A stretch of DNA of 64,000 nt from JANMZO01 sp963763135 (GCA_963763135.1 CAVXNJ010000002.1:434001-498000); one strand, 5' to 3'; positions 1-8,730 are shown, counted from the first letter of the stretch. Numbers and translations: made by a program. The notes: generated from the letters alone by a model not told the origin.

Positions 1-836
1 CTTTCGCGATTACCTGGCACCCGGGCCGCACCGACGGACCGGCCAGCGTGGTTGAGGTGATCTTCAAAGAAGATGAGCAGGGAACCCGCGTCGAGTTGGT
101 GCACCGGGGTTGGGAAGCCTTCGGTGACGAGACCGGCCTGAGCACGCGCGATGGCTACGTGGGTCCCGGGACCTGGGGAGCGGTCCTTGACCATTTCACC
201 GATATTGCCGACCGCCTCGATGAGTCGCTCGATGTCTCGGCGTTGCGTGCTGCTTACAATGATTTCTTCGAAGAGGCCTTGCAGGGAGGGTTCGAATCAC
301 CCGGTCCGGGGGAGTGGTCGGCCTCGCAGATCGTTGCCCACGTTGCGGTGAACGACGATGCGCTCTCGGCGGTGTGTCGTGGTTTGATCGAGCGGGCGAC
401 GGTCCGCTTCGACAACACGGCAGCGACCACGGCAGAAGTGCTGAATGCCGTGATCGGCCCGCGCTCTCTGCACGATCTGGTGGCGATCGGACGCGACCAC
501 TCCGAACAACTCCTCACGCTTTTGGTTCGTTTGAACCCCGAACAACGGGACTCGCAGGTTCACTGCCATCTTCGAGATGGCGACACCCTGGCGGTCGACG
601 CGCCGATGCCGCTCAGTCGGATAGCGCTGCAAATTCAACCGGGATTTCACCTGCCGAGCCACACCGAGCAATTGCGATCGCTCGCGGATGACGACGCGTC
701 GAGCCGCTCAGCGGTCGAGGGCGCACCACGTGCCATCGTCGCGGCAGGTTTCTCCCTCGAGTTCCAGGGTGGCGTGCGTTATGTCAATGCGCCGCGATCA
801 TGGAGGCCAGGACTGCCGGGAAGTCGGTCAGATTGA
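1..836 (+). CDS. SRPBCC (AHSA1-like) and DinB-like fusion protein, 5' end cut by the window edge
   Basis: The reading frame is open from the first bases (F-A-I-T-W-H-P-G-R) through the window edge, so the true start lies upstream. The GTG at 48 is internal. The first ~55 visible residues match the end of an AHSA1/SRPBCC fold: a T-W-H-P-G strand, then G-T-R-V-E-L-V-H-R-G-W. Residues ~60-215, counted from 48, look like a DinB-type four-helix bundle (P-G-E-W-S-A-S-Q-I-V-A-H-V near its start). Such fusions are usually annotated only as SRPBCC/DinB proteins of unknown substrate. The last ~18 residues are encoded by DNA that also holds the broken end of the opposite-strand cation-efflux remnant, so the natural C-terminus may have been replaced by recombination. 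Function cannot be set further. Confidence 0.7.
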   Translation, partial: FAITWHPGRTDGPASVVEVIFKEDEQGTRVELVHRGWEAFGDETGLSTRDGYVGPGTWGAVLDHFTDIADRLDESLDVSALRAAYNDFFEEALQGGFESPGPGEWSASQIVAHVAVNDDALSAVCRGLIERATVRFDNTAATTAEVLNAVIGPRSLHDLVAIGRDHSEQLLTLLVRLNPEQRDSQVHCHLRDGDTLAVDAPMPLSRIALQIQPGFHLPSHTEQLRSLADDDASSRSAVEGAPRAIVAAGFSLEFQGGVRYVNAPRSWRPGLPGSRSD

Positions 837-1023
837 TCCCTGCGTCGGCGATCAGGCCAAGGGAATGGGCGATGATGCCGAACACGATCTGGATTCCCAC
901 AATCGCCACGTTGAGCCACATGGCCACTCGCAGCTTCGCTTCTTTTCGCTGGGAGCGGCGGGTGCGTTCGTCGCTATGGCTGGGAGCCAGGGCCGAGGGT
1001 CCTGATCGATGCGCGTCGCTCAT
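784..1023 (-). pseudogene. Cation diffusion facilitator (CzcD/ZitB type), N-terminal remnant
   Basis: This is a 79-residue open frame whose last 45 residues look like the first membrane helix of a CDF metal transporter (L-N-V-A-I-V-G-I-Q-I-V-F-G, then S-L-G-L-I-A-D-A-G). Full CDF proteins are near 300 residues with six helices. Here the frame stops at 784, inside the end of the neighbouring gene, and no continuation is visible in any frame. The usual metal-site histidine after D-A-G is isoleucine. A good ribosome site (GAGGAGG) precedes the ATG at 1023, so the start region is intact and the gene was cut at its 3' side. It overlaps the convergent gene by about 50 bases. Confidence 0.6.
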
Positions 1024-1154
1024 TCTGTCCGCCTCCTCTCAAGTGCTCGTAGTTGCTCGTGGTTTGCCCGACGTTGCGCCCAACAGTTTGTCGCGGTTCC
1101 CGGGCCCGAACGTTTATGCACGTTTGATCTTCGGCAAAAACTGGTTGAACCTTT

Positions 1155-1199
1155 CGCTACGGTCATGTAGCGTTTCCTATCCGCTACGCTTTCGTAGCG
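1155..1199. promoter_or_regulatory. Two TetR-type operator palindromes upstream of the exporter
   Basis: Two inverted repeats with the same design, CGCTAC-N6-GTAGCG, lie at 1155-1172 and 1182-1199, with 27 bases between their starts. The second has one more matching base pair on each side. They sit 35 bases upstream of the drug exporter start and between it and the divergent CDF remnant. The TetR gene is the second gene of the exporter operon, so autoregulation through these sites is the natural reading (inference). Confidence 0.75.
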
Positions 1200-1233
1200 A
1201 ATGTCGGCACGCTCACCACAGGAGATTCGAACC

Positions 1234-2859
1234 ATGGACGCTACGGCCAGTCAGTTGAAAGCGGCGTCAGGCCCGCGGCCTCACGCCGAGACGGGTGGGA
1301 TTGATCCCAAGATCCACGCTCGACGCTGGATCATTCTTGGCGTCCTGTGCCTGAGCCTGGTGCTGGTTGTCGCCGCCGTGAGCTCCGTCAACACGGCCAT
1401 CCCCTCCATCCGTATTCAGCTGAAGCCGTCTGACAGTCAGTTGCTGTGGATCGTCGATCTCTACGCGGTCGTGTTCGCCGGGCTCCTGCTTCCGGCGGGT
1501 GCGCTCGGTGACAAATTCGGACGTCGGGGTGCGCTTCAGCTCGGTCTCCTCATCTTCGGCGCCGCGTCGGTTGCGGCCAGCCAGGCGGGATCTCCCGCTC
1601 AGCTGCTGGCGTTTCGTGGGCTGATGGGCGTGGGTGCGGCTCTCATCATGCCGTCGACCCTCTCGTTGCTCACGAGCGTGTTTCCTCCGCAGGAGCGCCC
1701 CAAGGCGATCGCCGTGTGGACCGGATTCGCCGGGGCCGGTGGTGTGATCGGCACGCTGATGGGTGGCCTGGTACTCAACTCGTTCTGGTGGGGATCGGTG
1801 TTCTTCGTATCCGTGCCGATTGCGTTGCTGGCATTGGTTCTCGTGTCGACACTGTGCCCGTCGTCCAAGGAAGAGGTCGCCCGCAGGCTTGATCCGGTCG
1901 GGTCGTTGCTGTCGGTAACGGGCTTCGGCTCGCTTCTCTACGGAATCATCGAAGGTCCGGAAAAGGGCTGGGGATCGGTGCACTCGATCGGAGCGTTCGC
2001 GCTGGCTGTTCTGGCGCTCGGCGGGTTCATTCTCTGGGAGCGCAGAACCGCTGAACCGATGCTCGACATGAAGTTCTTTGCCATCCGACGCTTTGGGATC
2101 GGCAGCCTGGGCGTCACGTTTGTGTTCCTCGCGATGTTCGCCATGTTCTTCATGATCTCGCAGTACCTGCAGTCGGTGCGTGGCTACTCGCCGCTGCGGG
2201 CGGGGTTTGCGACGCTTCCGTTCGCCGCAACGATGATCTTTCTGTCATCACGGGGTCCGGCCCTCGGTGCGCGGTTCGGTTCGAAGAAGGTGGTGAGCGC
2301 GGGATTCTGCGTGGTTCCGGTCGGGCTGCTCGGACTGTCGTTCATGAGCGAGTCGAAGCCGTATTGGTACGTTGCCCTGTGTCTGATCGTGATGGCCGTC
2401 GGTCCGGCCCTGGCGATTCCCACCCTCTCGAGCGGCATCGTGCTGTCGCTGCCGCTTGACAAGGCGGGCGTCGGTTCAGCCGTGAATGACACCACTCGTG
2501 AAGTCGGCGGAGCGATCGGCATTGCCGTTTTGGGCTCGATTCTCAGCTCGCATTATCGTGCCGGCATGAAGCCGGCCCTGGCCCAACTTCCTGCCGAAGC
2601 CGCGCAGGTGGCCGAGGCGGCGCGTCGGGGTGTCGGCCCGCTCGGCGGACTTCTGGCTGCTGCTCCGGGTATCCCCCAGTTGAAAGACCGCTTGCCACAG
2701 CTGCAGAGCCTGTACGCGACGGCTCGCCACGAGTTTGTCGGCGGAATGCAGGTCGGGTTCCGGGTCGCGGCCGTGGCGATGGTCCTCGTCGCTGCTGCAA
2801 TCATCGCGTGGTATCCAAACGAGGAACTGGTCGTGGCCGGGCACCCCGGGGGACACTGA
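1234..2859 (+). CDS. MFS drug exporter, DHA2 (EmrB/QacA, 14-helix) family
   Basis: A 541-residue membrane protein of the size of 14-helix proton-driven multidrug exporters. The loop after helix 2 reads G-A-L-G-D-K-F-G-R-R-G, the MFS motif A. Helix 5 carries the antiporter motif C region (G-F-A-G-A-G-G-V-I-G-T-L-M-G-G). Start chosen at the ATG at 1234, preceded by AGGAG; an ATG at 1201 in frame has no ribosome site and overlaps the operator region. The stop codon overlaps the start of the TetR gene (TGATG), so the two are translationally coupled. Likely exports hydrophobic drugs or metabolites under control of that repressor; the substrate is unknown. Confidence 0.9.
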   Translation: MDATASQLKAASGPRPHAETGGIDPKIHARRWIILGVLCLSLVLVVAAVSSVNTAIPSIRIQLKPSDSQLLWIVDLYAVVFAGLLLPAGALGDKFGRRGALQLGLLIFGAASVAASQAGSPAQLLAFRGLMGVGAALIMPSTLSLLTSVFPPQERPKAIAVWTGFAGAGGVIGTLMGGLVLNSFWWGSVFFVSVPIALLALVLVSTLCPSSKEEVARRLDPVGSLLSVTGFGSLLYGIIEGPEKGWGSVHSIGAFALAVLALGGFILWERRTAEPMLDMKFFAIRRFGIGSLGVTFVFLAMFAMFFMISQYLQSVRGYSPLRAGFATLPFAATMIFLSSRGPALGARFGSKKVVSAGFCVVPVGLLGLSFMSESKPYWYVALCLIVMAVGPALAIPTLSSGIVLSLPLDKAGVGSAVNDTTREVGGAIGIAVLGSILSSHYRAGMKPALAQLPAEAAQVAEAARRGVGPLGGLLAAAPGIPQLKDRLPQLQSLYATARHEFVGGMQVGFRVAAVAMVLVAAAIIAWYPNEELVVAGHPGGH

Positions 2860-3446
2860 TGGCCGAACGTGACGAGGCGGTCGCAACCCCGGATCCTCGG
2901 GTGTTGCGATCGCGGTCCACTGTCATTGAAGCCACTCGGGCGATTCTGCATGAATCAGGCTTCAGCGGAGCAACGATCGAAGCGATCTCGGCCCGCTCCG
3001 GTGTGGCCAAAACGACGATCTACCGGCAGTGGAAAGACCGCAACGAACTGCTGCTCGACGCGTTTGCCTTCGACAAACGATCCGTCGATTTTCCAACCTC
3101 AGATGATCTGCGCGCTGATCTTTCAACAGGTCTGCAGATGCTAAGCCGCGAGCTTTACGGGAGCGAGTGGGTCAATCTGATGCCGGCGATGATCGAAGCG
3201 TCCGAACGCGATCCCGACTTCCTGGCGATGTCTCGTTCGACGATCGAAACCCGTCGCAAGCCACTCAAAGATCGCCTGACTGTCGCCGTGAAGCGGGGTG
3301 AACTCCCGGCTGACATCGACGTGGAAACCATGCTCGCGTTATTGGTCGGCCCGCTCTTCTACCGTCGGTTGATAGCTCACCAGCCGATGAAGCGGAGTCT
3401 GGTCGACGACATGGTCGACGTCGTATTGCGCGGGATCGCACGGTAG
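2859..3446 (+). CDS. TetR/AcrR family repressor
   Basis: A 195-residue protein with an N-terminal helix-turn-helix: V-I-E-A-T-R-A-I-L-H-E-S-G-F followed by A-T-I-E-A-I-S-A-R-S-G-V-A-K-T-T-I-Y-R-Q-W at residues ~18-54. The C-terminal part fits the TetR C_11-like ligand domain. Start at 2859 overlaps the exporter stop by one base; upstream in-frame starts lie inside the exporter. It should bind the two palindromes at 1155-1199 and be released by an exporter substrate (inference from gene order). Confidence 0.9.
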   Translation: MAERDEAVATPDPRVLRSRSTVIEATRAILHESGFSGATIEAISARSGVAKTTIYRQWKDRNELLLDAFAFDKRSVDFPTSDDLRADLSTGLQMLSRELYGSEWVNLMPAMIEASERDPDFLAMSRSTIETRRKPLKDRLTVAVKRGELPADIDVETMLALLVGPLFYRRLIAHQPMKRSLVDDMVDVVLRGIAR

Positions 3447-3455
3447 CTAGGGTCT

Positions 3456-4730
3456 TTACTCCACGTCGGCGGCAACCGGATTTCGTTCGGTAGCGGACTC
3501 GGGGTGATGGGAGTCGAATCGTGAGAACGCCGGAAGAACCTTGGCCAGCCCCAGGATGCACACGACGCACGCGACGCCGCCGAGGAGAATCGATGTGTCG
3601 ACGCTCGTCAGCGCTGCGACCCCGCCCGCTTCGAAATCCCCGAGGTAGGGGCCGGTGATCCACACCGCCATGCCCACGCCCTGCATCCGGCCCTGCAGGT
3701 TGTCGGGAGTGGCGAGTTGCAGCATGGCCATGCGGGAGACGCCGCTCACGGCGTCGGCGGCCCCGGAAATGGCCAGGAATATCAGGCTGAGGGTGATGCT
3801 GTGAACGAGTCCGAGTCCGGTGATCGCAAAACCCCAGACGACGACACTCACGACGATGACCCGACCGTGGCGGCGCACGGTCCGGGTCCAGCCGGAGAAG
3901 ACGGTGGCCAGCATCGCTCCGAACGGCAGTGCGGCGTACAGAAGCCCGACCAGTTTCGGGTGGCCCTCAAAGCGTTGCGCCGCAATGGCGGGGAAGAGCG
4001 CCATCGGCATGCCGAAAACCATCGCAATCAGGTCGGCGACGAAGCTGCCCTGCACGGCGTGGCGCCCCTTGAGCGAGCGAAAACCTTCGAGCACCAGGCG
4101 GGGATGGAACCGTGCGTCGGGGTTGCCGACCGGAATCTTGCGCATACCCAAGACGGCGACGAAGCAGGCCCCGTAGCTGACCGCGTCGATAGCGTAGGTC
4201 CAGGCCGGTCCGATCGAGCGATACAGAACTCCGCCGATGGCGGGTGCGAGAACTCCGGCCCCGGTGAAGGTCAGCATCTGCAAGGCCTGGGCGGCCGGGA
4301 TCAAGTCGGGCGACACAAGAGCCGGAACCGCCGATCGACTGGCCGGAGCCGAGAAGGCCCCGTTTGCTCCCATCGTGGCCGCGAGCAGATACAAAAGCCA
4401 CAGCCGGGTGCTGCTCGACGCGTTCAGCGCGAGTCCGGCCGACAGCAGGGCGCCGATCAGCAAACTGCGCAGCAGCATCCTCCGTCGATCCGAAATGTCG
4501 GCGACGGCACCACCGAAGATGCTCGCAAGCAGCACCGGCACGAGTGAAATCGCTCCGGTCAGGCCGACTTTCCACGAGGAATGCGTCAGGTCGTAGACCT
4601 GCAGCGGCACGGCCACCCGGGTCAGCATGCTCCCGACGGCCGACACCGTGAGCCCGCTCCACAGCAGACGAAAGTCCTTCGAGACCTTGAGCGGGGTCAG
4701 GTCGAGGGTGTGCTTGCGGAGCGAGGCCAT
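3456..4730 (-). CDS. MFS transporter, enterobactin-exporter-like (12-helix)
   Basis: A 424-residue MFS protein of the EntS/MFS_3 kind. The start used is the ATG at 4730 (M-A-S-L-R-K-H), just before K-D-F-R-L-L-W-S-G-L, where homologues usually begin. An in-frame start at 4934 would translate the palindromic repeat region and is rejected. Motif A appears as G-G-A-V-A-D-I-S-D-R-R-R. It is convergent with the TetR gene, 9 bases apart, and divergent from dapF across the repeat cluster. Substrate unknown. Confidence 0.85.
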   Translation of the reverse strand: MASLRKHTLDLTPLKVSKDFRLLWSGLTVSAVGSMLTRVAVPLQVYDLTHSSWKVGLTGAISLVPVLLASIFGGAVADISDRRRMLLRSLLIGALLSAGLALNASSSTRLWLLYLLAATMGANGAFSAPASRSAVPALVSPDLIPAAQALQMLTFTGAGVLAPAIGGVLYRSIGPAWTYAIDAVSYGACFVAVLGMRKIPVGNPDARFHPRLVLEGFRSLKGRHAVQGSFVADLIAMVFGMPMALFPAIAAQRFEGHPKLVGLLYAALPFGAMLATVFSGWTRTVRRHGRVIVVSVVVWGFAITGLGLVHSITLSLIFLAISGAADAVSGVSRMAMLQLATPDNLQGRMQGVGMAVWITGPYLGDFEAGGVAALTSVDTSILLGGVACVVCILGLAKVLPAFSRFDSHHPESATERNPVAADVE

Positions 4731-4762
4731 GTGAGCGGCCACGTTAGCGACATGTCGACCCC

Positions 4763-5031
4763 GCTCCGGAGTCAAAAACCGCACCGGCCGTAAGGTTTTC
4801 GGCTCCGGAGCGGATGGGGGTTCGGGTCGGTTGTGCTCCGGAGTCGTTTTGTTCGGTTGGGAGCGACTTTTCGGCTCCCAAGTGAATGGAGGTGGGGAGT
4901 GCGGCGGTCTGTGCTCCGGAGTCATAAACCGCACCGGCCGTAAGGTTTTCGGCTCCGGAGTAGTGGGGTTTTGGGTGGGTTGTGCTCCGGAGTCGTTCTG
5001 TTCGGTTGGGAGCGACTTTTCGACTCCGGAG
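4763..5031. repeat. REP-like cluster: two 150-bp direct repeats built from CTCCGGAG palindromes
   Basis: The intergenic region between the MFS gene and dapF holds seven perfect CTCCGGAG palindromes, near 4764, 4803, 4835, 4914, 4952, 4985 and 5024, plus one decayed copy near 4874. They form two direct repeats whose matching points lie 150 bases apart. Each repeat also carries an AAAACC...GGTTTT-type stem around ACCGGCCGTAAGG, and a GGGAGCGACTTTTCG block. Strong local hairpins are expected on either strand. No gene is seen in 4731-5138. Confidence 0.8.
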
Positions 5032-5138
5032 CAGCGACGTGCGGCAGACGCTTCCGACCTTGGGTCGGAGTTTCGCTAATTCGCGCCACGTTGCGTTGCA
5101 ATGGGACGATAATGGGGTCCGAATGAGGAACGTCTTCC

Positions 5139-6038
5139 ATGGCTCATATAACCGTCACTAAGCACCACGGCCTAGGCAACGACTTTTTGGTGTTGCTCTG
5201 TCTGAGCGAAGACACGCCGCCCCCTTCGCTTGAAGCAGGAGCCGAACTCGCCCGCCACCTCTGCGATCGTCATCGTGGAATCGGCGCCGATGGCCTGCTC
5301 GTCGCATCGCTCCCCGCGGAATCGGAAGCCAACGCCGATATCGACGTGATCATGCGGCTCCACAACGCCGACGGCAGCATCGCCGAGATGAGCGGCAACG
5401 GCATTCGGTGCTTTGCCCAGGCGATCGTCGACAGCGGGTTTCGTCAACCCGGGGTGCTACGTGTACATACGGGTGGCGGGCTCCGGGTCGTTGGCGTGGA
5501 AGGCAGCGACACAAGCGGTCTGGCGATGATCCGTGTCGACATGGGCGTTGCGAAGGTGGATTCCTTCGACGTGCCAGCGGAAGCCTCCGCGATCATAGGT
5601 GCACATAGGGTCACCACCGTCGACGTCGGGAACCCGCACATTGTCATCGAGCGGGATCCGACAAGCATCGACATCGGCACGTTCGGTCCAGCCGTCGAAG
5701 CGCATTTCATGCAGCAGTTCGGTGGCATCAACGTCGAGGTGGTTTCCGCGACCGATTCTGAGAACGTCACGATGGTCGTGTGGGAGCGAGGCGTTGGCAT
5801 CACCCAGGCTTGCGGCACCGGCGCCACCGCCACCGCGATCGCCACACACCGTTGGGGCCTCACCGGCTCCTCCACCGCCGTGCACCAGCCGGGTGGATCC
5901 GCGGTAGTTGAGCTCGACGGGGAACAGGTCACACTCATCGGCCCATCGCAATTCGTTGCCAACTGCACGGCATACGTCGACGACAGGCTCTGGCCGTCCA
6001 GTGTGCCGAGTGATGTCAACGGAGGTGATCGCTCATGA
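5139..6038 (+). CDS. dapF: Diaminopimelate epimerase
   Basis: Converts LL- to meso-diaminopimelate, the peptidoglycan cross-linking residue and lysine precursor. The two catalytic cysteines are visible: Cys91 in S-G-N-G-I-R-C-F and Cys225 in Q-A-C-G-T-G-A. The N-terminal H-G-L-G-N-D-F and G-N-P-H signatures are present. At 299 residues it is slightly longer than the usual ~280. The last four bases overlap the hflX start (ATGA), as in mycobacteria where dapF and hflX are also neighbours. Two exact copies of the dispersed palindrome described in the findings fall within it, at 5458 and 5597, and bring in ATA and AGG codons. Confidence 0.97.
   Translation: MAHITVTKHHGLGNDFLVLLCLSEDTPPPSLEAGAELARHLCDRHRGIGADGLLVASLPAESEANADIDVIMRLHNADGSIAEMSGNGIRCFAQAIVDSGFRQPGVLRVHTGGGLRVVGVEGSDTSGLAMIRVDMGVAKVDSFDVPAEASAIIGAHRVTTVDVGNPHIVIERDPTSIDIGTFGPAVEAHFMQQFGGINVEVVSATDSENVTMVVWERGVGITQACGTGATATAIATHRWGLTGSSTAVHQPGGSAVVELDGEQVTLIGPSQFVANCTAYVDDRLWPSSVPSDVNGGDRS
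5458..5469. repeat. Dispersed palindrome TANGYRYRCNTA, exact copy
   Basis: TACGTGTACATA inside dapF. Fully alternating pyrimidine/purine. Confidence 0.6.
5597..5608. repeat. Dispersed palindrome TANGYRYRCNTA, exact copy
   Basis: TAGGTGCACATA inside dapF; it imposes ATA (Ile) and AGG (Arg), both uncommon in the neighbouring genes. Confidence 0.6.
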
Positions 6039-7327
6039 GTGAAGAAGCCCGTTTCCGCGAACAACTCATCGACCGCTCGATACGGGAAAAAATCGTCCTC
6101 GTCGGTGTGGCCATGGACGGCACCACCGTCGAAGAAGCCGAAGCCGGCCTCGACGAACTGGCGCTGCTCGTCGACACGGCGGGCGCCGATCCGCAGGCGC
6201 GCGTCATCCAACGACGCGACGCTCCGGACCCAACGTGGTTCATCGGCAAAGGTAAGGCGGAAGAACTCCGCGAGACCGCGCTGATGGTCGACGCCGACAC
6301 CGTGGTGTTCGATACCGAACTGGCGCCGAAGCAGAGCCGCAACCTCGAGAAGTTGCTCGGCCGAACTGCGATCGACCGCACCGCGGTGATCCTCGACATC
6401 TTCGCCCAGAATGCCCGGACGGCCGAAGGCAAGGCCCAGGTCGAGTTGGCCCAGTTGCGGTACCGACTACCCCGGCTTCGTGGCAAGGGTGGCGCATTGT
6501 CGCAGCAGGGTGCCGGCATCGGTACGCGTGGTCCCGGTGAAACGAAGTTGGAAGTCGACCGCCGTCGTCTCCTCGATCGGATGCACAAGCTCGAAAGCCA
6601 GCTGAAGGATCTGTCGAAAGTCCGCGACGTGCAGCGCAAGGGCCGTAAGCGCAACCGTCAGGCCAACGTGGCTCTGGTCGGCTATACGAACGCCGGCAAG
6701 TCGACGCTGCTGAATCGGCTCACTGAAGCTGGCGTGCTCGTCGAAGACCGCCTGTTCTCCACCCTCGACCCGACGACCCGCCGGCTCAGTTTGCCCGGTG
6801 GTGAAGTCGTGCTGCTGAGTGACACCGTAGGGTTCGTTCGCAATCTTCCCCATCAACTCGTGGAAGCGTTCAAGAGCACGCTTACCGAGGTGGCCAACGC
6901 CGATCTTCTCGTGCACGTCGTCGATGCTTCCAGCGTCGACCCCGAAGGTAATATGCGCGCTGTCGAAGTTGTGCTGGAGGAACTCGGGGCCAACCTCGTT
7001 CCGCAGATGATCGTGTTCAACAAGGCCGACGTCGCCTGGCCCGCCGATGTCGATCGTCTGCTGGAGCGCTACCACGGGTCGGTTCGGATCTCGGCGGTAA
7101 CCGGAGAGGGCATCGACGATTTTCTCGAAGAGCTCGGCGATCGACTCCGTTCGCTCACGAGCGTGGTCGAACTGCTGGTGCCCTACAGCAGAGGTGACAT
7201 TGTTGCTGCGGTGCACCGCGAGGGCGAAGTGCTGCTCGAAGCGCACGAAGACGGCGGCACCCGCATCCGGGCCCGGCTTGATACAGCGGGTTCGGGTCGT
7301 TTGGCCGAGTTCGTCGTGGCATCGTAA
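6035..7327 (+). CDS. hflX: GTPase HflX
   Basis: A 430-residue ribosome-associated GTPase that splits stalled or hibernating 70S ribosomes in characterised bacteria. The N-terminal half is the HflX ATP-binding-like domain, ending in G-P-G-E-T-K-L-E-x-D-R-R. The G domain starts near residue 210 with the P-loop G-Y-T-N-A-G-K-S-T, followed by D-T-V-G-F-V (G3) and N-K-A-D (G4). It is coupled to dapF by a four-base overlap. A near-copy of the dispersed palindrome is at 6952. Confidence 0.97.
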   Translation: MSEEARFREQLIDRSIREKIVLVGVAMDGTTVEEAEAGLDELALLVDTAGADPQARVIQRRDAPDPTWFIGKGKAEELRETALMVDADTVVFDTELAPKQSRNLEKLLGRTAIDRTAVILDIFAQNARTAEGKAQVELAQLRYRLPRLRGKGGALSQQGAGIGTRGPGETKLEVDRRRLLDRMHKLESQLKDLSKVRDVQRKGRKRNRQANVALVGYTNAGKSTLLNRLTEAGVLVEDRLFSTLDPTTRRLSLPGGEVVLLSDTVGFVRNLPHQLVEAFKSTLTEVANADLLVHVVDASSVDPEGNMRAVEVVLEELGANLVPQMIVFNKADVAWPADVDRLLERYHGSVRISAVTGEGIDDFLEELGDRLRSLTSVVELLVPYSRGDIVAAVHREGEVLLEAHEDGGTRIRARLDTAGSGRLAEFVVAS

Positions 7328-7364
7328 CGACTCGTTCGGCACCGGTCACCTAGCCTGGCCGACC

Positions 7365-8395
7365 GTGACGGCGTTTCTTCTCATCCACAGCCCGCTGGTC
7401 GGGCCCACCACCCTCACTCCGCTGGCCGCGGCGCTGGAGGCTCGTGGCCACACCGCGCTCGGTGCCCGACCTATCGCGGTGCACCGACGTGGACCGACGT
7501 CGTCGATCGTGCGGTGTCCGCCGCTCGCGACAGTGAGTTCCGGTCGGAAGTTGTGCTGGCCCATTCCGGAGCCGGGGCCATGACCCCGGCGATTGCGGCG
7601 AAGCTGGGTGCGACCCGGTTGTTGTTTGTGGATTCTGTGCTTCCTCCGGAGTCAGGCAACTGGACCCACTCCGAGTTGATGCGCACACGTTTGCACACGA
7701 TGGCCGGACCGGATCGGTTACTTCCACCCTGGCACGAGTGGTGGAACCCGAACATGATGCGACGCCTCGTCCCCGACGAAAAGCTTCGGGCTGCCATCGA
7801 GTCCGAGTGCCGGCCGGTGTCGCTTGCCTTCTACGACTCCGAGGCCATGCAACCCGATGGCTGGTCGAGCCCAGAATCATGTGTGTACATACAGTTGTCT
7901 GTCGCATATACCGACGAGGTGGCCGAAGCCCATGGCCGAGCCTGGCCGGTAGTAACCCGCGACGGACAGCACCTCGACACGGCGACGCGTCCCGAACTCG
8001 TCGTCGACCTCATCGAGCAGGCGTTGACAGAGCGTCGGGTGCGGGTCGGTGACCTTGAATCCCTTCGTCGGCGGGGAGGCGTGACCGTCCCCCGCAACGC
8101 ACCGAAGCTGCTGGTCGTCGCGCCACCAGATTCCGGTCCCTACGCGGTGATCAACGAGTGTGCGCATCAGGGCGCGGAGCTGCTCGCGGGATATGTGAGT
8201 GAAACGGGTGGCCGCGCCTGGATCGAGTGTCCGCTGCATTCCTGGCGTTTCGATCTCGCGAGCGGGCAGCGGCTGGTACGAGACGAGGTCTCACCCGACC
8301 CGCTCGACTGCCTCCGCACGTTTACGTGCGAGGTCGACCGTCACGGCATGATCTGGGTCGAGCCTCCTGCGAAGTCGACCTTTTGGACCGCTTAA
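7365..8395 (+). CDS. Alpha/beta hydrolase fused to a Rieske [2Fe-2S] domain, with an apparent frame break near 7468
   Basis: The GTG at 7365 opens a frame encoding a hydrolase first strand (F-L-L-I-H-S-P-L-V-G-P). After ~34 residues the homologous sequence continues in another frame (Y-R-G-A-P-T-W-T-D-V-V-D), which stays open from before 7514 to 8395. That part has the nucleophile elbow A-H-S-G-A-G, then G-Q-H-L-D-T where the catalytic His is expected. The final ~100 residues form a Rieske domain with C-A-H and C-P-L-H ligands separated by ~20 residues. One missing or extra base around 7466-7475 explains the break. If the break is genuine, only the second part could be made, from GTG 7514. 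The hydrolase-Rieske fusion lies within one uninterrupted frame, so it does not depend on the repair. Substrate unknown. Confidence 0.65.
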
Positions 8396-8400
8396 GGCGG

Positions 8401-8730
8401 TCACGCTTCGCGTAGGTGCCCGAACTGCACGAGCGCCGCACCGACAACGACGAACAGCATGCCGAGGGCTTGAGTGGCCGACACGCGCTCGTCGAGAAAC
8501 GTGCGCCCGATGATGACGGTGGCCAGTGCTTCAAAACCGATCCCTATGAGCATGGTGGTTGAAACACTCGATTGACGCACCGCTCTCGCCAGGAGGATCG
8601 CGCCGACCACAAACGCGACGGCCACGACAACACTCGGGGCGACCCGCGTAAAGCCCTTCGAGGCCGGCATGAACGCGCCTCCAACACTGAACGCGATGGA
8701 CCCACCAATGATCAGGCCCATGGCGACCAT
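8401..8730 (-). CDS. Small multidrug resistance (SMR)-like membrane protein lacking the key glutamate
   Basis: A 109-residue, four-helix protein. The S-K-G-F-T-R motif after helix 1 and the length match SMR proteins such as EmrE. In that family helix 1 carries an essential Glu (A-E-V-x-G); here the same position is Ser (A-F-S-V-G-G). The start is the ATG at 8730, with GGGAG upstream; an earlier in-frame start would add a polar, unrelated leader. No partner SMR gene is adjacent, so it may be a non-transporting relative or use a different coupling residue (one Glu lies in helix 3, G-F-E-A). Confidence 0.75.
   Translation of the reverse strand: MVAMGLIIGGSIAFSVGGAFMPASKGFTRVAPSVVVAVAFVVGAILLARAVRQSSVSTTMLIGIGFEALATVIIGRTFLDERVSATQALGMLFVVVGAALVQFGHLREA

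Noticed and set aside
291..310. GGGTTCGAATC resembling a tRNA T-arm
   Set aside because: It is inside a coding region and no acceptor or anticodon arms surround it; no tRNA or rRNA gene was found in the window.
4730..4934. An N-terminal extension of the MFS exporter through the palindrome cluster
   Set aside because: The extra residues are Pro/Arg/Thr-rich translations of the repeats and homologous sequence begins at the ATG at 4730.
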